Shown piece by piece: positions 35,742 to 45,340 of a stretch of 64,000 nt of DNA. A program made the translations under genes and the position numbers. Every line of letters starts with the position of its first letter. The stretch's first letter is position 1. Source of the DNA: Neisseria sp. KEM232 (GTDB taxonomy: Bacteria; Pseudomonadota; Gammaproteobacteria; Burkholderiales; Neisseriaceae); NCBI RefSeq assembly GCF_002237445.1, contig NZ_CP022527.1, positions 2,294,001-2,358,000 on the forward strand, given 5' to 3'. Below the pieces are notes generated by a model that searched no databases, was not told where the DNA came from, and was given only the letters and a program-made list of their open reading frames with translations.

Positions 35742-38630
35742 TTACTCTTTATCCAAGCTGCCGCCCACGCCTTTAAACTTCTCCACAAACGCGGCAATTT
35801 TTTCAAACACGTTTTGCTTTTTCGTGCGGTATTGCGGATTGAGCGGACTCATTTTCGGCAACACGTCATTCAAATCCGTGCCGTTTTCGCTGGCGTACTC
35901 CCGTTTGAGCGACACGGCAAGGTAGCGTTTGGCCTCCGCTTCGTTCAAACCCTCCGATGTGATTAATTCCGCCGCTTCCTGCTGCTGCACTTGTCGGGCG
36001 TATTGGTAAAACGCTTCGATAACGGCGGGCGCGTCGGCCATGGCATCCAAATCGGTTTCATTGATGAAATCCACAATCAGCCCTTCTTTGGCGCGGCTGC
36101 TCACGCTGGCGCGGATGATGCGGCGGATGTCTTCCACCCATACGGCTTTGTCTTTGGTTTTTTTGTTATGCTCAAAAATCAATTCCAAAATGTATAGTGA
36201 GCCAAAATAAAAAATATACGGCGTTGCTGCGCCTTGCCGTATTACCCATACTGTCTGCGTCTTGCTGCCTTGTATCTTTTCTATTTTGGCTCACTATAAT
36301 CCAGATTGATTTCCTGCGATTTGAGCAAATCCACTTCAAAAACCACATCGCCCCAATCCACCTGTGCCGTTTCGCTCTGCCCGTTATCGCGGTTGCACCG
36401 CTGCCATTCGCGGATGTCGTTGTAGGCGGAACGGTAATCCTGCACCGCTCTTTCAGACGGCACTTCAACCGCCTGCATCTCTTTAATATCTTCATCGCTC
36501 AAGCCATACCGGTTTTTCAGGCTGTCTATCGCTTCGAGGTCGTCTGAACCGATTTTCTGCAAGGCTTGCAGCGCGGCAAATTCGTCGTAGTTTTGCAAAA
36601 CGTTTTCCGCGCGCAGATATTCGCCGAAGAGCTTGGCAAAGTCTTTTTTGTCTTTTTCCGTCTCAATCGCGGCAGGGTCGGGAAAACGCTCGCGCAACTC
36701 TTCCACCACATCGAGATAACCGCGCCGCGCTTCGCCGGTAAGGGCATCGGTGTAGCCTTCCATGTATTCCCGGTAGCTTTTTTCCAATATCACGTTTTTG
36801 GTGTTTTTGTTGCCAAAGAGCGTAATCGCGTCGATGGTGGCCTGCTCCAAATCGCGGAAAGTAACGATGTTGCCGAAGGTTTTGCTTGCATCAAAAATGC
36901 GGTTGGTGCGTGAAAACGCCTGTATCAGGCTGTGGTAGCGCAGGTTTTTATCGACAAACAGCGTATTGAGCGCGGGCGCGTCGAAGCCGGTTAAAAACAT
37001 GCCCACCACAATCAGCAAATCCACTTCCTGCTTTTTCACGCGCTGCGCCAAATCGCGGTAATAGTTTTGGAACGATTTGCTGTCCACGCTGTAATTGGTA
37101 TGGAAATGCGCGTTGTAATCGGCAATGGCGGCAGACAGAAACTCTTTCGCGCTGCTTCCCATCGCTTCGGGATCGAAATTTTCATCGGCAATATCGCCGA
37201 CCGCGTCTTGCGTTTCATTGGCGGCAAAGGAAAAAATCGTTGCCACTTTCAAAGGTTTCAGACGGCCTTTCTGCTGCTCTTTAAACGCCTTGTAATACAG
37301 CTTGGCCGCTTCCACGCTGCTTACGGCGAACATGGCGTTGAAACCTTTGCCCGTTGCATTCATGCGGTGGGTTTTTTGGCGGAAATTGTCCAAAATATAC
37401 TGCGTGATTTCACGGATGCGCTCGGGGTGCAGCAGCGCTTGGCGGTTTTCAGCGGCGGAAAGTTTCTGCTCGTCCTGCTCCTGCTCCAAAGATTTGAACT
37501 GCGGCCGCACATCATTGTAGTCCACCTTGAATTTCAACACTTTTTCATCGCGGATGGCATCGGTAATCACATAATCGTGCAACTGCCGGCCAAACACGCC
37601 GGCGGTGGTTTCCGCGCCCAGCGCGTTTTCAGGGAAAATCGGCGTGCCGGTAAAACCGAACTGGCAGAAATATTTGAACTTGCATTTCAGGTTTTTTTGC
37701 GCCTCGCCAAATTGCGAGCGGTGGCATTCATCGAAAATAAACACCGTTTTCTGCCGGTATGCCGGCAAATCCGCTTCGCTTTTCATCAGATTGTTCAGCT
37801 TTTGGATGGTGGTAACGATGATTTTATTGTCGTCTTTTTCCAGATTGCGTTTCAGCCCCGCCGTACTGTCCGAACCGTTGACGCTGTCGGGCGAAAAGCG
37901 TTGGTATTCCTTCATCGTCTGATAATCGAGGTCTTTTCTGTCCACCACAAAAAACACCTTGTCGATAAAATCCAATTCCGTTGCCAGCCGCGCCGCTTTG
38001 AAGCTGGTGAGCGTTTTGCCCGAGCCGGTGGTGTGCCAGATATAGCCGCCGCTTTCGGTGTTGCTCCAATTTTTCGCATTAAAAGAGCTTTTGATTTTCC
38101 ACAAAATCCGCTCCGCCGCCGCAATCTGATACGGCCGCATAATCAGCAGCGTATTGCTGACATCAAACACCGAATAGCGCAGCAACACCGCCAACAGCGT
38201 TTCTTTTTTCAAAAACGTCGCCGTAAAGTCTTTTAAATCCTTGATAGGCTCATTGTTTGAGCGCGCCCAGTTCATCGTAAAGTCGAAGCTGTGTTTGTCG
38301 CGCTTGGTGGTATTGGCGAAATAACGCGTGTCCGTGCCGTTGGAAATCACAAAAATCTGCAAAAACTTAAACAGCGAATGCTCCGCGTTAAAACTCTCTT
38401 TCGTATAACGGTGCACCTGGTTAAACGTCTCGCGTATCGCCACACCGCGCTTTTTCAACTCAATCTGCACCAGCGGCAGCCCGTTTACCAACACCGTTAC
38501 ATCATAGCGGTTACGGTGTTTGCCCTGCTGCTCAAACTGATTGATCACCTGCACCTTGTTATTCGCCAAATTCCGCTTGTCCAGCAGGCGCACGTTTTCA
38601 ATCCGTCCGTCGTCAAACGTAAAATCATAA
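35742..38630 (-). pseudogene. hsdR: Type I restriction endonuclease subunit HsdR, disrupted
   Basis: HsdR is the motor and nuclease subunit of a type I (EcoR124-like) restriction enzyme. The surviving part has a nuclease core, RYDVTVLVNGLPLVQIELKK. The helicase motifs are HTTGSGKTLTSFKAARL, FIFDECHRSQFG and GFTGTPIF. The N-terminus, perhaps 100-130 residues, is absent: the frame runs straight into the end of an IS at 38631. A 106-bp element at 36193-36298 splits off the last 150 residues. Excising it with one TA restores LDYILELIFEH in frame. A DUS inside the gene (near 37258) argues that it has long been in Neisseria. Confidence 0.9.
36193..36298. mobile_element. Correia-like miniature element inserted in hsdR
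   Basis: The 106-bp sequence has terminal inverted repeats TATAGTGAGCCAAAATA and TATTTTGGCTCACTATA. Its core contains TACGGCGTTGCTGCGCCTTG and ACTGTCTGCGTCTTGCTGCC, recalling the core of Correia elements. The TA at the ends is consistent with TA target duplication. The arms differ from the classic Correia arms (TATAGTGGATTAA), so this may be a sub-family. It carries no gene. Confidence 0.8.
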
Positions 38631-39331
38631 GGGGCTGACGTAGATTAGCAGTTATGCTAGGCTACGAAAATGCAGATAACCAATTGTAAATTAAGCAAGA
38701 TGGTTCAAAAGAAACTGCTTGAATTTTTTGTACTCCAAGTTACCGCCCGTTCCGCTGCCGATATTTTGGGCATTCAGCCCAACTCTGCTATTCTGTTCTA
38801 CCGCAAAATTCGTATGGTTATCAGCCATTATCTGGCCTTGGTTGCCGATGAGGTTTTTGAGGGCCCTGTCGAGTTGGACGAAAGCTATTTCGGCGGACGG
38901 CGTAAAGGCAGACGCGGTCGCGGTGCGGCAGGAAAAGTGGTTGTCTTCGGCATTCTGAAACGCAACACCGTTGTGGTGGATAATGCCAAGTCTGAAACGT
39001 TACTCCCTGTCATCAAAAAGAAAATCATGCCGGACAGTATTGTTTATACCGATAGTCTGAGCAGTTACGACAAGTTGGACGTGAGCGGTTTTATCCATTA
39101 CCGCATCAACCATTCCAAGGAATTTGCCGACCGCCAGAACCACATTAACGGCATTGAGAATTTTTGGAATCAGGCAAAACGCGTCTTACGCAAATACAAC
39201 GGAATCAATCGCAAATTTTTCCCGCTGTTTTTGAAAGAATGCGAATTTCGGTTTAGCTTCGGCACACCGTCCCGGCAGCTAAAAATCTTGCGGGAGTGGT
39301 GTGGAATTTAGGGCTAATCTACGTCAGCCCC
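38631..39331 (+). mobile_element. IS1595-family (IS1016-like) insertion sequence
   Basis: The 701-bp element has perfect 19-base terminal inverted repeats, GGGGCTGACGTAGATTAGC at 38631 and its reverse complement ending at 39331. It carries one transposase gene. The flanking 8-9 bases (AATCATAA left, TTCAAAAG right) do not match. That indicates an adjacent deletion or recombination between copies rather than a simple insertion. Confidence 0.92.
38670..39311 (+). CDS. IS1016-like transposase (IS1595 family, DDE)
   Basis: The 213-residue transposase starts MQITNCKLSKMVQKKLLEFF. It has the ISXO2-like DDE domain: ELDESYFGGRRKGRRGRG, VYTDSLSSYDKL, HSKEFADRQNHINGIENFWN with the catalytic E/N region, and a basic C-terminus. 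The length is that of intact IS1016-type transposases and no frame defect is seen, so it may be active. A shortened relative is fused to a competence gene at 57145. Confidence 0.93.
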   Translation: MQITNCKLSKMVQKKLLEFFVLQVTARSAADILGIQPNSAILFYRKIRMVISHYLALVADEVFEGPVELDESYFGGRRKGRRGRGAAGKVVVFGILKRNTVVVDNAKSETLLPVIKKKIMPDSIVYTDSLSSYDKLDVSGFIHYRINHSKEFADRQNHINGIENFWNQAKRVLRKYNGINRKFFPLFLKECEFRFSFGTPSRQLKILREWCGI

Positions 39332-39352
39332 TTCAAAAGCCCTTAAAGGCAT

Positions 39353-39526
39353 TTAGTGCAAAAGGTATTTAGTGCAAAAGCTGTTAAAAAACTGTGCAAA
39401 AGCTTTTCGCGCGTTACACATTTGCGAAACAGACAGCCAGGCGGTTTCTTCTGAAAAATTCACTTCGACAGAAACATTCCCGTCGCGGCTGTTGAATATG
39501 ACAAGATCGGCTTTTTTATCATCCAT
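39353..39526 (-). pseudogene. RhuM-family protein remnant (N-terminus only)
   Basis: After an AAAGGAG ribosome site the frame reads MDDKKADLVIFNSRDGNVSV and then EETAWLSVSQMC, the typical start of RhuM-type proteins often found inside type I R-M loci. It loses similarity after about 40 residues and ends within a 16-base tandem repeat (39347-39378) beside the IS. The rest was presumably removed by the same deletion that took hsdS and the start of hsdR. Confidence 0.55.
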
Positions 39527-39613
39527 GGCATTTGCTCCTTTTGGCAAGTCGTCAAGCCTGTAAAAAATAGTTTCCAACCGTCAACTTTTAATCACCGGTT
39601 GAATTTTGCGCAT

Positions 39614-41164
39614 TTATTCCGCCTGCCCGATCTCCGCCACTATCTTGTCAATTTCGGCGCGCAGTTTTGCTATCTTGGCTACGGTCGTCTGAATTTCGGC
39701 GTTCAGCTCGGCGATGTTGATTTTTTCGCGCGTGTCTTTGGCTTCGACGTATGAACTCACCGCCAAATTGTAATCGTTGGCTTTAATGATGTCGTAACCG
39801 GCCATTTTGACGACGTGCGGCACGTCGGTTTTGTCGGCGAAAAGCTGCATGATGCGGCTGATGTGTTCTTCGGTGAGAACGTTGTTGTTGGTTTCTTTTT
39901 TAAACAGCTCAGACGCGTCGATGAATTGGATCTGCGTGTCGGTTTTGTGTTTGGATAAAACGAGTATGTTCACGGCGATGGATGTGCCGTAAAACAGGTT
40001 GGGCGCGAGGGCAATGACGGTTTCGATGTAGTTGCCGTCGACAAGGTATTGGCGGATTTTCTGCTCTGCTCGACCACGATAGAAAATGCCGGGGAAGGTT
40101 ACGATGGCGGCGCGGCCTTTGGCGGAAAGGTAGGACAGTGCATGCATGATAAAGGCGAAATCTGCATAAGATTTTGGCGCGAGCACGCCGGCGGGGGCAA
40201 AGCGGTCGTCGTTAATCAGCGTGGGATCGTCGTCGCCTATCCATTTGACGGAATACGGCGGATTGGACACGACGGCATCAAAGGGGCGGTCGTTTTTAAG
40301 CTGCGGATTGAGCAGGGTGTCGCCCAGCTCGATGCTGAATTTGTCGTAGTTGATGTTGTGCAGAAACATATTCATGCGGGCGAGGTTGTAGGTGGTGTGG
40401 TTGATTTCCTGCCCGAAGAAGCCTTCTTCGATGATGTGTTCGTCAAACTGTTTTTTGGCTTGCAGCAGCAGCGAGCCGGAGCCGCAGGCGGGGTCGTAGA
40501 TTTTGTTGACGGTTTTTTGCCCGTGCAGCGCAAGGCGGGCGATAAGCTTGGAGACGTTTTGCGGTGTGAAAAATTCGCCGCCGGATTTGCCTGCGTTGGC
40601 GGCGTAGTTGGAAATCAGAAATTCGTAAGCATCGCCGAACAGGTCGATGTGGTTGTCTTCAAAGCGGCCGAAATCCAGATCTGCCACGCCTTTGAGCACG
40701 GCGGCAAGGCGTTGGCTTTTTTCTTTCACGGTGCTGCCCAGCCGTGTGCTGGTGGTGTCGAAATCGGCAAACAGGCCTTTGAGGGCTCGTTCGGATTTGT
40801 GGCCGTTGGCGGAATTTTCGATTGAATCGAAAACGGCTTTGAGCTGGGTATTGAGGTTTTCGTTGCTGTTGGCAGTGTTGACGACGTTGGCAAAAAGCTG
40901 GCTGGGGGCGATGAAATAGCCTTTGGTTTTGACCGCATCTTCGCGGATTTCGGCGGGAATGTCGCCGTCGCTCATGGCGGCATAGTTCACGCTTTCGTCA
41001 CCCGCTTCGATGTAGGCGGTGAAATTTTCGCTGATAAAGCGGTAAAACAGTGCGCCGAGCACGTATTGTTTGAAGTCCCAGCCGTCCACCGAGCCGCGTA
41101 CATCGTTGGCGATTTGCCAGATGCGGCGTTGGAGTTCGGCGCGTTGTCGGATGCCGTCAGTCAT
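39614..41164 (-). CDS. hsdM: Type I DNA methyltransferase subunit HsdM
   Basis: HsdM is the N6-adenine methyltransferase subunit of a type I system. I start at MTDGIRQRAELQRR because AAAGG precedes it (516 residues). The AdoMet motif is DPACGSGSLLLQAKKQ and the catalytic motif VVSNPPYSVKW. An N-terminal HsdM helical domain is complete, and the C-terminus has the usual coiled coil (IQTTVAKIAKLRAEIDKI). The gene looks intact, but no HsdS target-recognition subunit is present in the window, so it may lack a specificity partner. Confidence 0.93.
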   Translation of the reverse strand: MTDGIRQRAELQRRIWQIANDVRGSVDGWDFKQYVLGALFYRFISENFTAYIEAGDESVNYAAMSDGDIPAEIREDAVKTKGYFIAPSQLFANVVNTANSNENLNTQLKAVFDSIENSANGHKSERALKGLFADFDTTSTRLGSTVKEKSQRLAAVLKGVADLDFGRFEDNHIDLFGDAYEFLISNYAANAGKSGGEFFTPQNVSKLIARLALHGQKTVNKIYDPACGSGSLLLQAKKQFDEHIIEEGFFGQEINHTTYNLARMNMFLHNINYDKFSIELGDTLLNPQLKNDRPFDAVVSNPPYSVKWIGDDDPTLINDDRFAPAGVLAPKSYADFAFIMHALSYLSAKGRAAIVTFPGIFYRGRAEQKIRQYLVDGNYIETVIALAPNLFYGTSIAVNILVLSKHKTDTQIQFIDASELFKKETNNNVLTEEHISRIMQLFADKTDVPHVVKMAGYDIIKANDYNLAVSSYVEAKDTREKINIAELNAEIQTTVAKIAKLRAEIDKIVAEIGQAE

Positions 41165-41202
41165 AAAAAACCTTTCTGAAATCATGTTGGTATCGTATTC
41201 GG

Positions 41203-41229
41203 AGGCCGTCTGAAAGTTTCAGACGGCCT
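41203..41229. terminator. Tight inverted DUS pair
   Basis: Facing AG-DUS copies separated by 3 bases lie downstream of the DeoR-family gene and upstream of hsdM on the same strand. Confidence 0.6.
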
Positions 41230-41251
41230 CTTTATCTATACAAAAGCGCGG

Positions 41252-42022
41252 CTATTTCTCGGCCACGTGGCAGGGAATGCCCGCTTCTTCGAGCTGTTTG
41301 GCCACTGGGGCGGCGGGGGCTTCGTCGGTGAAGACGCCGTCGAACTCGGTAACCGAGGCCATGCGCACGAGGGCGGTGCGGCCGGAGTGGCTGCGGTCGA
41401 CGGCTAGGTAGCGCGTGCGGGCGTTGGCCATCATCGCCTGCATCACGCTCACTTCTTTGTAGTCGAAATCGAGCAGCGAGCCGTCGTTTTCCATTGCTGC
41501 CGCGCCGAGCACGGCGTAGTCGGCCTTGAACTGGTTGATGAAATCCACTGTTGCCACGCCGGTGACGCCGCCGTCGACGGGGCGCACTACGCCGGAGGTG
41601 ATGATAACGGTGTAGTCGCTGCGGCCGGAAACGAGGGCGGCGACGTGGATGTTGTTGGTGATGATGCGCAGGCTGCTGCGGCTTTTGATCAGGGCGGCGG
41701 CCACGGCTTCGATGGTGGCGCCTATGCTCATAAACAGGCTGGCGCCGTCGGGGATGCGTTCGGCAATCAGGTCGGCGATATGGGCTTTTTCGTTTTGGCG
41801 GCGGTTTTTCTGCAAAAGATAGGTGTCGTTTTCCGCCGCCTCGCCCAGCGTCGCGCCGCCGTGGTAGCGGCGCAGCAGGCCGCTTTGGCAGAGTTCGCCG
41901 ATGTCGCGGCGCACGGTTTGCGGTGTGACGTCCAACTCGCGTGCCAGTCCTTCTATCGGCATAAAGCCGTGTTCGCGCACGAGGCGGACGATTTTTTCGT
42001 GCCGGTGGATTTTGTGTGCCAT
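41252..42022 (-). CDS. DeoR/GlpR-family transcriptional regulator
   Basis: A 256-residue regulator with a DeoR-type winged helix at the N-terminus (FMPIEGLARELDVTPQTVRR). A C-terminal sugar-phosphate-binding domain follows (SLFMSIGATIEAVAAAL, YAVLGAAAMENDGSLLDFDY). DeoR proteins usually control sugar or glycerol-phosphate genes and respond to phosphorylated sugars. No metabolic operon adjoins it here, so its target cannot be assigned. GlpR is the nearest guess from the motif style. Confidence 0.87.
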   Translation of the reverse strand: MAHKIHRHEKIVRLVREHGFMPIEGLARELDVTPQTVRRDIGELCQSGLLRRYHGGATLGEAAENDTYLLQKNRRQNEKAHIADLIAERIPDGASLFMSIGATIEAVAAALIKSRSSLRIITNNIHVAALVSGRSDYTVIITSGVVRPVDGGVTGVATVDFINQFKADYAVLGAAAMENDGSLLDFDYKEVSVMQAMMANARTRYLAVDRSHSGRTALVRMASVTEFDGVFTDEAPAAPVAKQLEEAGIPCHVAEK

Positions 42023-42101
42023 GGTGTTTTTCTTTTGGTGTTTAAGTGTTTGCTACGATTTCAGACGGCCTGTGTTTGTTTGAGGCCGTCTGAAAAACTT
42101 T

Positions 42102-42506
42102 TCAGTCTTCGGGCTCGAACAAGGCGAAAAAGTCTTCGATATTGTCGGACAGGGTACGCAGAACCAGTTTCGCGTCGTCCCAATAAAACACGGACGGGCG
42201 GCTTGGCGAACGGGAGAAATCCATGAAAAACGGGTTGCCCGCGCCGTCGGCGGCGAAACAAACCAGGGTTTTCAGACGGCCTTCTTTTTCTGCGGCACCC
42301 ATGTCTTCTTCATCGAAGCTGTCGAGAAAAAATGACAGCTCGCGCGCGCCTTCGGCGGCGGTTTCTTCCGGTGTCAGGATGCTGCCGATTTCGCTTTCCA
42401 AGGGTTTGCCGAAGGCGTCGCAACCGGCTTTCAGACGGCCTCCGTATTTGAATGCTTCGGCAAAGGCGGCATAGCCTGCGGGAAGGGTGTGTTGTTGTGC
42501 GTCCAT
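42102..42506 (-). CDS. Probable SMI1/KNR4 (SUKH)-like protein
   Basis: A 134-residue acidic soluble protein. The segment LVCFAADGAGNPFFMDFS followed by PSVFYWDDAKLVLRTLSDNI resembles the SUKH fold, a group that includes many toxin-immunity proteins. Two DUS copies lie in frame and encode GGRLKAG and EGRLKTL. No toxin gene is adjacent. The assignment is by pattern only; a housekeeping SMI1-like role is equally possible. Confidence 0.5.
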   Translation of the reverse strand: MDAQQHTLPAGYAAFAEAFKYGGRLKAGCDAFGKPLESEIGSILTPEETAAEGARELSFFLDSFDEEDMGAAEKEGRLKTLVCFAADGAGNPFFMDFSRSPSRPSVFYWDDAKLVLRTLSDNIEDFFALFEPED

Positions 42507-42653
42507 ATCAGGGTTTCCTTACGGCGGCGTTTCTGAAAAAACGCGGATGATAGCAGCACGGCTGCGCCGCGTGTCGGCGGCAGGGCGATTTTTTCAGACG
42601 GCCTCAGCCGCCTTCCGCTATCATACGCGCTTTGCTTTTTTCGCCCGACCGCC

Positions 42654-43682
42654 ATGCTGCACACCGACAATCTCACCGCCGCCGCGCCCGAACGCATCAT
42701 CACCGCGCAAACGCTCTCTTCACAGGAAGAACAAATCGAACGCGCCCTGCGTCCCAAATTCCTTGCCGACTACATCGGCCAGCACAAGGCCAAAGAACAG
42801 CTCGAAATCTTCATCCAGGCGGCGAAAAAACGCGGCGAGGCGCTCGACCACACCCTGTTGTTCGGCCCGCCCGGGCTGGGCAAAACCACCCTCGCCCACA
42901 TCATCGCCAAAGAACTGGGCGTCAACCTGCGCCAGACCAGCGGCCCCGTGCTCGAACGCGCAGGCGACTTGGCCGCGCTCTTAACCAATCTCGACCCGCA
43001 CGACGTGCTGTTTATCGACGAAATCCACCGCCTCAGCCCCGTCGTCGAAGAAATCCTCTATCCCGCCCTCGAAGACTACCAACTGGACATCATGATAGGC
43101 GAAGGGCCGGCCGCACGTTCGGTGAAAATCGACCTGCCGCCCTTCACCCTCGTCGGCGCCACCACCCGCGCCGGTATGCTCACCAATCCGCTGCGCGACC
43201 GCTTCGGCATCGTCGCCCGCCTCGAGTTCTACAACCATGCCGACCTCTCCACCATCGTTTCCCGCTCCGCCCAGCTTTTGCAGCTCGATATGGACGAAGG
43301 CGGCGCACTGGAAATCGCCCGCCGCAGCCGCGGCACGCCGCGCATCGCCAACCGCCTGTTGCGCCGCGTGCGCGACTACGCCGAAGTGAAAGGCAGCGGC
43401 CGCATCGCCGCCGACACGGCCGACGCCGCCCTTTCGTTGCTCGACGTTGACGCCGTCGGGCTGGACGTGATGGATAGGAAATTCCTCGAAGCCGTGCTGC
43501 ACAAATTCGGCGGCGGCCCCGTCGGCCTCGACAACATCGCCGCCGCCATCGGCGAATCGTCGGACACCATCGAAGACGTGATCGAACCCTACCTTATCCA
43601 GCAGGGCTTTCTGCAACGCACCCCGCGCGGCCGCGTCGCCACCGAAATCTGCCGCCTGCATTTCGGTTTGAAAGCGGAATAA
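42654..43682 (+). CDS. ruvB: Holliday junction branch-migration helicase RuvB
   Basis: RuvB is the AAA+ motor of the RuvABC complex. The 342-residue protein has Walker A FGPPGLGKTTLAH, Walker B VLFIDEIHRLSP, sensor 1 LVGATTRAGMLTNPLRDRF, and the C-terminal winged helix ending in FLQRTPRGRVATEICRLHFG. The N-terminal RPKFLADYIGQ is canonical. ruvA and ruvC are not adjacent, as in other Neisseria. Confidence 0.96.
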   Translation: MLHTDNLTAAAPERIITAQTLSSQEEQIERALRPKFLADYIGQHKAKEQLEIFIQAAKKRGEALDHTLLFGPPGLGKTTLAHIIAKELGVNLRQTSGPVLERAGDLAALLTNLDPHDVLFIDEIHRLSPVVEEILYPALEDYQLDIMIGEGPAARSVKIDLPPFTLVGATTRAGMLTNPLRDRFGIVARLEFYNHADLSTIVSRSAQLLQLDMDEGGALEIARRSRGTPRIANRLLRRVRDYAEVKGSGRIAADTADAALSLLDVDAVGLDVMDRKFLEAVLHKFGGGPVGLDNIAAAIGESSDTIEDVIEPYLIQQGFLQRTPRGRVATEICRLHFGLKAE

Positions 43683-43715
43683 GGCCGTCTGAAAACAAAA
43701 AACGGAGCAGCCGCC

Positions 43716-44135
43716 GTGAAACTGAAACTGCCCTATCCGCCCGAAGCCGTCGCCTCGTTTTTCCTTTATGACTACGAATTTATCGACTGCTACGGCTTTA
43801 TGCGCGACCCGCGCGAATGCCTGGAAAACTACGCCGCCTACGAAGCAGCTGTACGCGCGCATTTTTCCGCCCGCGTCCCCGTCGACAAAATGCCAAGCAT
43901 CCCGATAAACGCCCTGTGGCTGCCGCCTTTCGTCCTCGCCGCCGTCTTAAAAGACGGCATCGCCCAATACGAACGGCGGCAGGGCATCAGCTCTTCTTGG
44001 CATCCCGACGCGCCGCTCGACAAACGCTGGACGCTAGGCTGCGTGCCGTTCCACCTTAAAGACAGCGAATACACCGGCGGCTCGTCGCTGCTGCTGTCGC
44101 CCTTCGAGCTGGACATTCCCCTGTATGGCTTATAG
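43716..44135 (+). CDS. Small protein of unknown function
   Basis: A 139-residue soluble protein beginning MKLKLPYPPEAVASFFLYDY. It is aromatic- and proline-rich in the middle (PINALWLPPFVLAAVLKDG) and ends SLLLSPFELDIPLYGL. There is no signal peptide. It follows ruvB by 33 bases, so it is probably read from the same transcript. I do not recognise the family. Confidence 0.6.
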   Translation: MKLKLPYPPEAVASFFLYDYEFIDCYGFMRDPRECLENYAAYEAAVRAHFSARVPVDKMPSIPINALWLPPFVLAAVLKDGIAQYERRQGISSSWHPDAPLDKRWTLGCVPFHLKDSEYTGGSSLLLSPFELDIPLYGL

Positions 44136-44184
44136 GCCGTCTGAAAACCGTTCAGACGTCCTCAGCCGCCCGCCGCAAAGCTGC

Positions 44185-44190
44185 TATAAT
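44185..44190 (+). promoter_or_regulatory. -10 box of prfA
   Basis: TGCTATAAT (extended -10) lies 68 bases before prfA, and an inverted DUS pair sits between box and gene. Confidence 0.4.
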
Positions 44191-44202
44191 CCGCGCCGTT
44201 TC

Positions 44203-44234
44203 AGGCCGTCTGAAAAAGCGTTTTCAGACGGCCT
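44203..44234. terminator. Tight inverted DUS pair in the prfA leader
   Basis: Facing AG-DUS copies lie downstream of the putative prfA -10, so the hairpin would be transcribed as part of the leader. Confidence 0.4.
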
Positions 44235-44257
44235 CACTATTCAAAACCGGACACCCC

Positions 44258-45334
44258 ATGAAACCCTCGATTTTAGACAAACTGCAAGCCCTCGCCGACC
44301 GCCTCGAAGAAGTTACCGCGCTGTTGGGTTCGCCCGAAGCCACCGCCGACATGGACAACTACCGCAAGCTCACGCGCGAACACGCCGAGCTGACCCCCGT
44401 AGTCGAAACCTTCCAACGCTACACCCAAGCGCAAAACGACATCGCCGACGCGCAAGAAATGCTGTCCGACCCCGAAATGAAAGACTTTGCTGCCGAAGAA
44501 ATCGAAGCGGCCAAAGCGCGCATGGAAGCCTTGGACACCGAGTTGCAAAAACTCCTGCTGCCCAAAGATGCCGACGACGACAAAAACATCTTCATCGAAA
44601 TCCGCGCCGGTACCGGCGGCGACGAAGCCGCGCTGTTTGCCGGCGACCTCTTGCGTATGTACAGCCGCTACGCCGAACGTAACCGCTGGCAGGTGGAAAT
44701 CGTTTCCGCCAACGAAAGCGAGCTGGGCGGCTATAAAGAAGTCATCGCCCGCATCATCGGGCTGGGCGTGTACAGCCGTCTGAAATTCGAGTCGGGCGGC
44801 CACCGCGTGCAGCGCGTACCCGCCACCGAAAGCCAGGGGCGCATCCACACATCCGCCTGCACCGTCGCCGTGATGCCCGAAGCGGACGAACTCGAAGAAA
44901 TCCAACTCAACCCCGCCGATTTGCGTATCGACACCTTCCGCGCATCCGGCGCGGGCGGCCAACACATCAACAAAACCGATTCCGCCGTACGCATCACCCA
45001 CCTGCCCAGCGGCATGGTGGTCGAATGCCAAGACGGCCGCAGCCAGCACGCCAACAAAGCCCAAGCAATGAAAGTGCTCGCCGCGCGGCTGAATGACGCG
45101 CAAAAACGCGAAGCCCAAGCCAAAGAAGCCGCCGAGCGCAAATCGCTTATCGGCAGCGGCGACCGCAGCGAGCGCATCCGCACCTACAACTACCCGCAAG
45201 GCCGCGTTACCGACCACCGCATCAACCTCACGCTGCACAAGCTGGATTTTGTGATGGACGGCGATATGGAAGAGATTACCGCCGCGCTGATTGCCGAGCA
45301 TCAGGCGGAACTGCTGGCGGCGATGGGGGATTGA
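44258..45334 (+). CDS. prfA: Peptide chain release factor 1
   Basis: RF1 ends translation at UAA and UAG. The 358-residue protein has the codon-recognition tripeptide PAT in RVQRVPATESQGRIHTSA and the catalytic GGQ in ASGAGGQHINKTDSAVR, plus QDGRSQHANKAQAM. The PAT tripeptide identifies RF1 rather than RF2 (SPF). It is not followed by prmC. A hairpin of two Kingella-type uptake sequences lies just past the stop. Confidence 0.96.
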   Translation: MKPSILDKLQALADRLEEVTALLGSPEATADMDNYRKLTREHAELTPVVETFQRYTQAQNDIADAQEMLSDPEMKDFAAEEIEAAKARMEALDTELQKLLLPKDADDDKNIFIEIRAGTGGDEAALFAGDLLRMYSRYAERNRWQVEIVSANESELGGYKEVIARIIGLGVYSRLKFESGGHRVQRVPATESQGRIHTSACTVAVMPEADELEEIQLNPADLRIDTFRASGAGGQHINKTDSAVRITHLPSGMVVECQDGRSQHANKAQAMKVLAARLNDAQKREAQAKEAAERKSLIGSGDRSERIRTYNYPQGRVTDHRINLTLHKLDFVMDGDMEEITAALIAEHQAELLAAMGD

Positions 45335-45340
45335 GCGCAA

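Noticed and set aside
39353..39378. Toxin-antitoxin module next to hsdM
   Set aside because: The short frame matches the N-terminus of RhuM-type proteins and is truncated; no partner gene is present.
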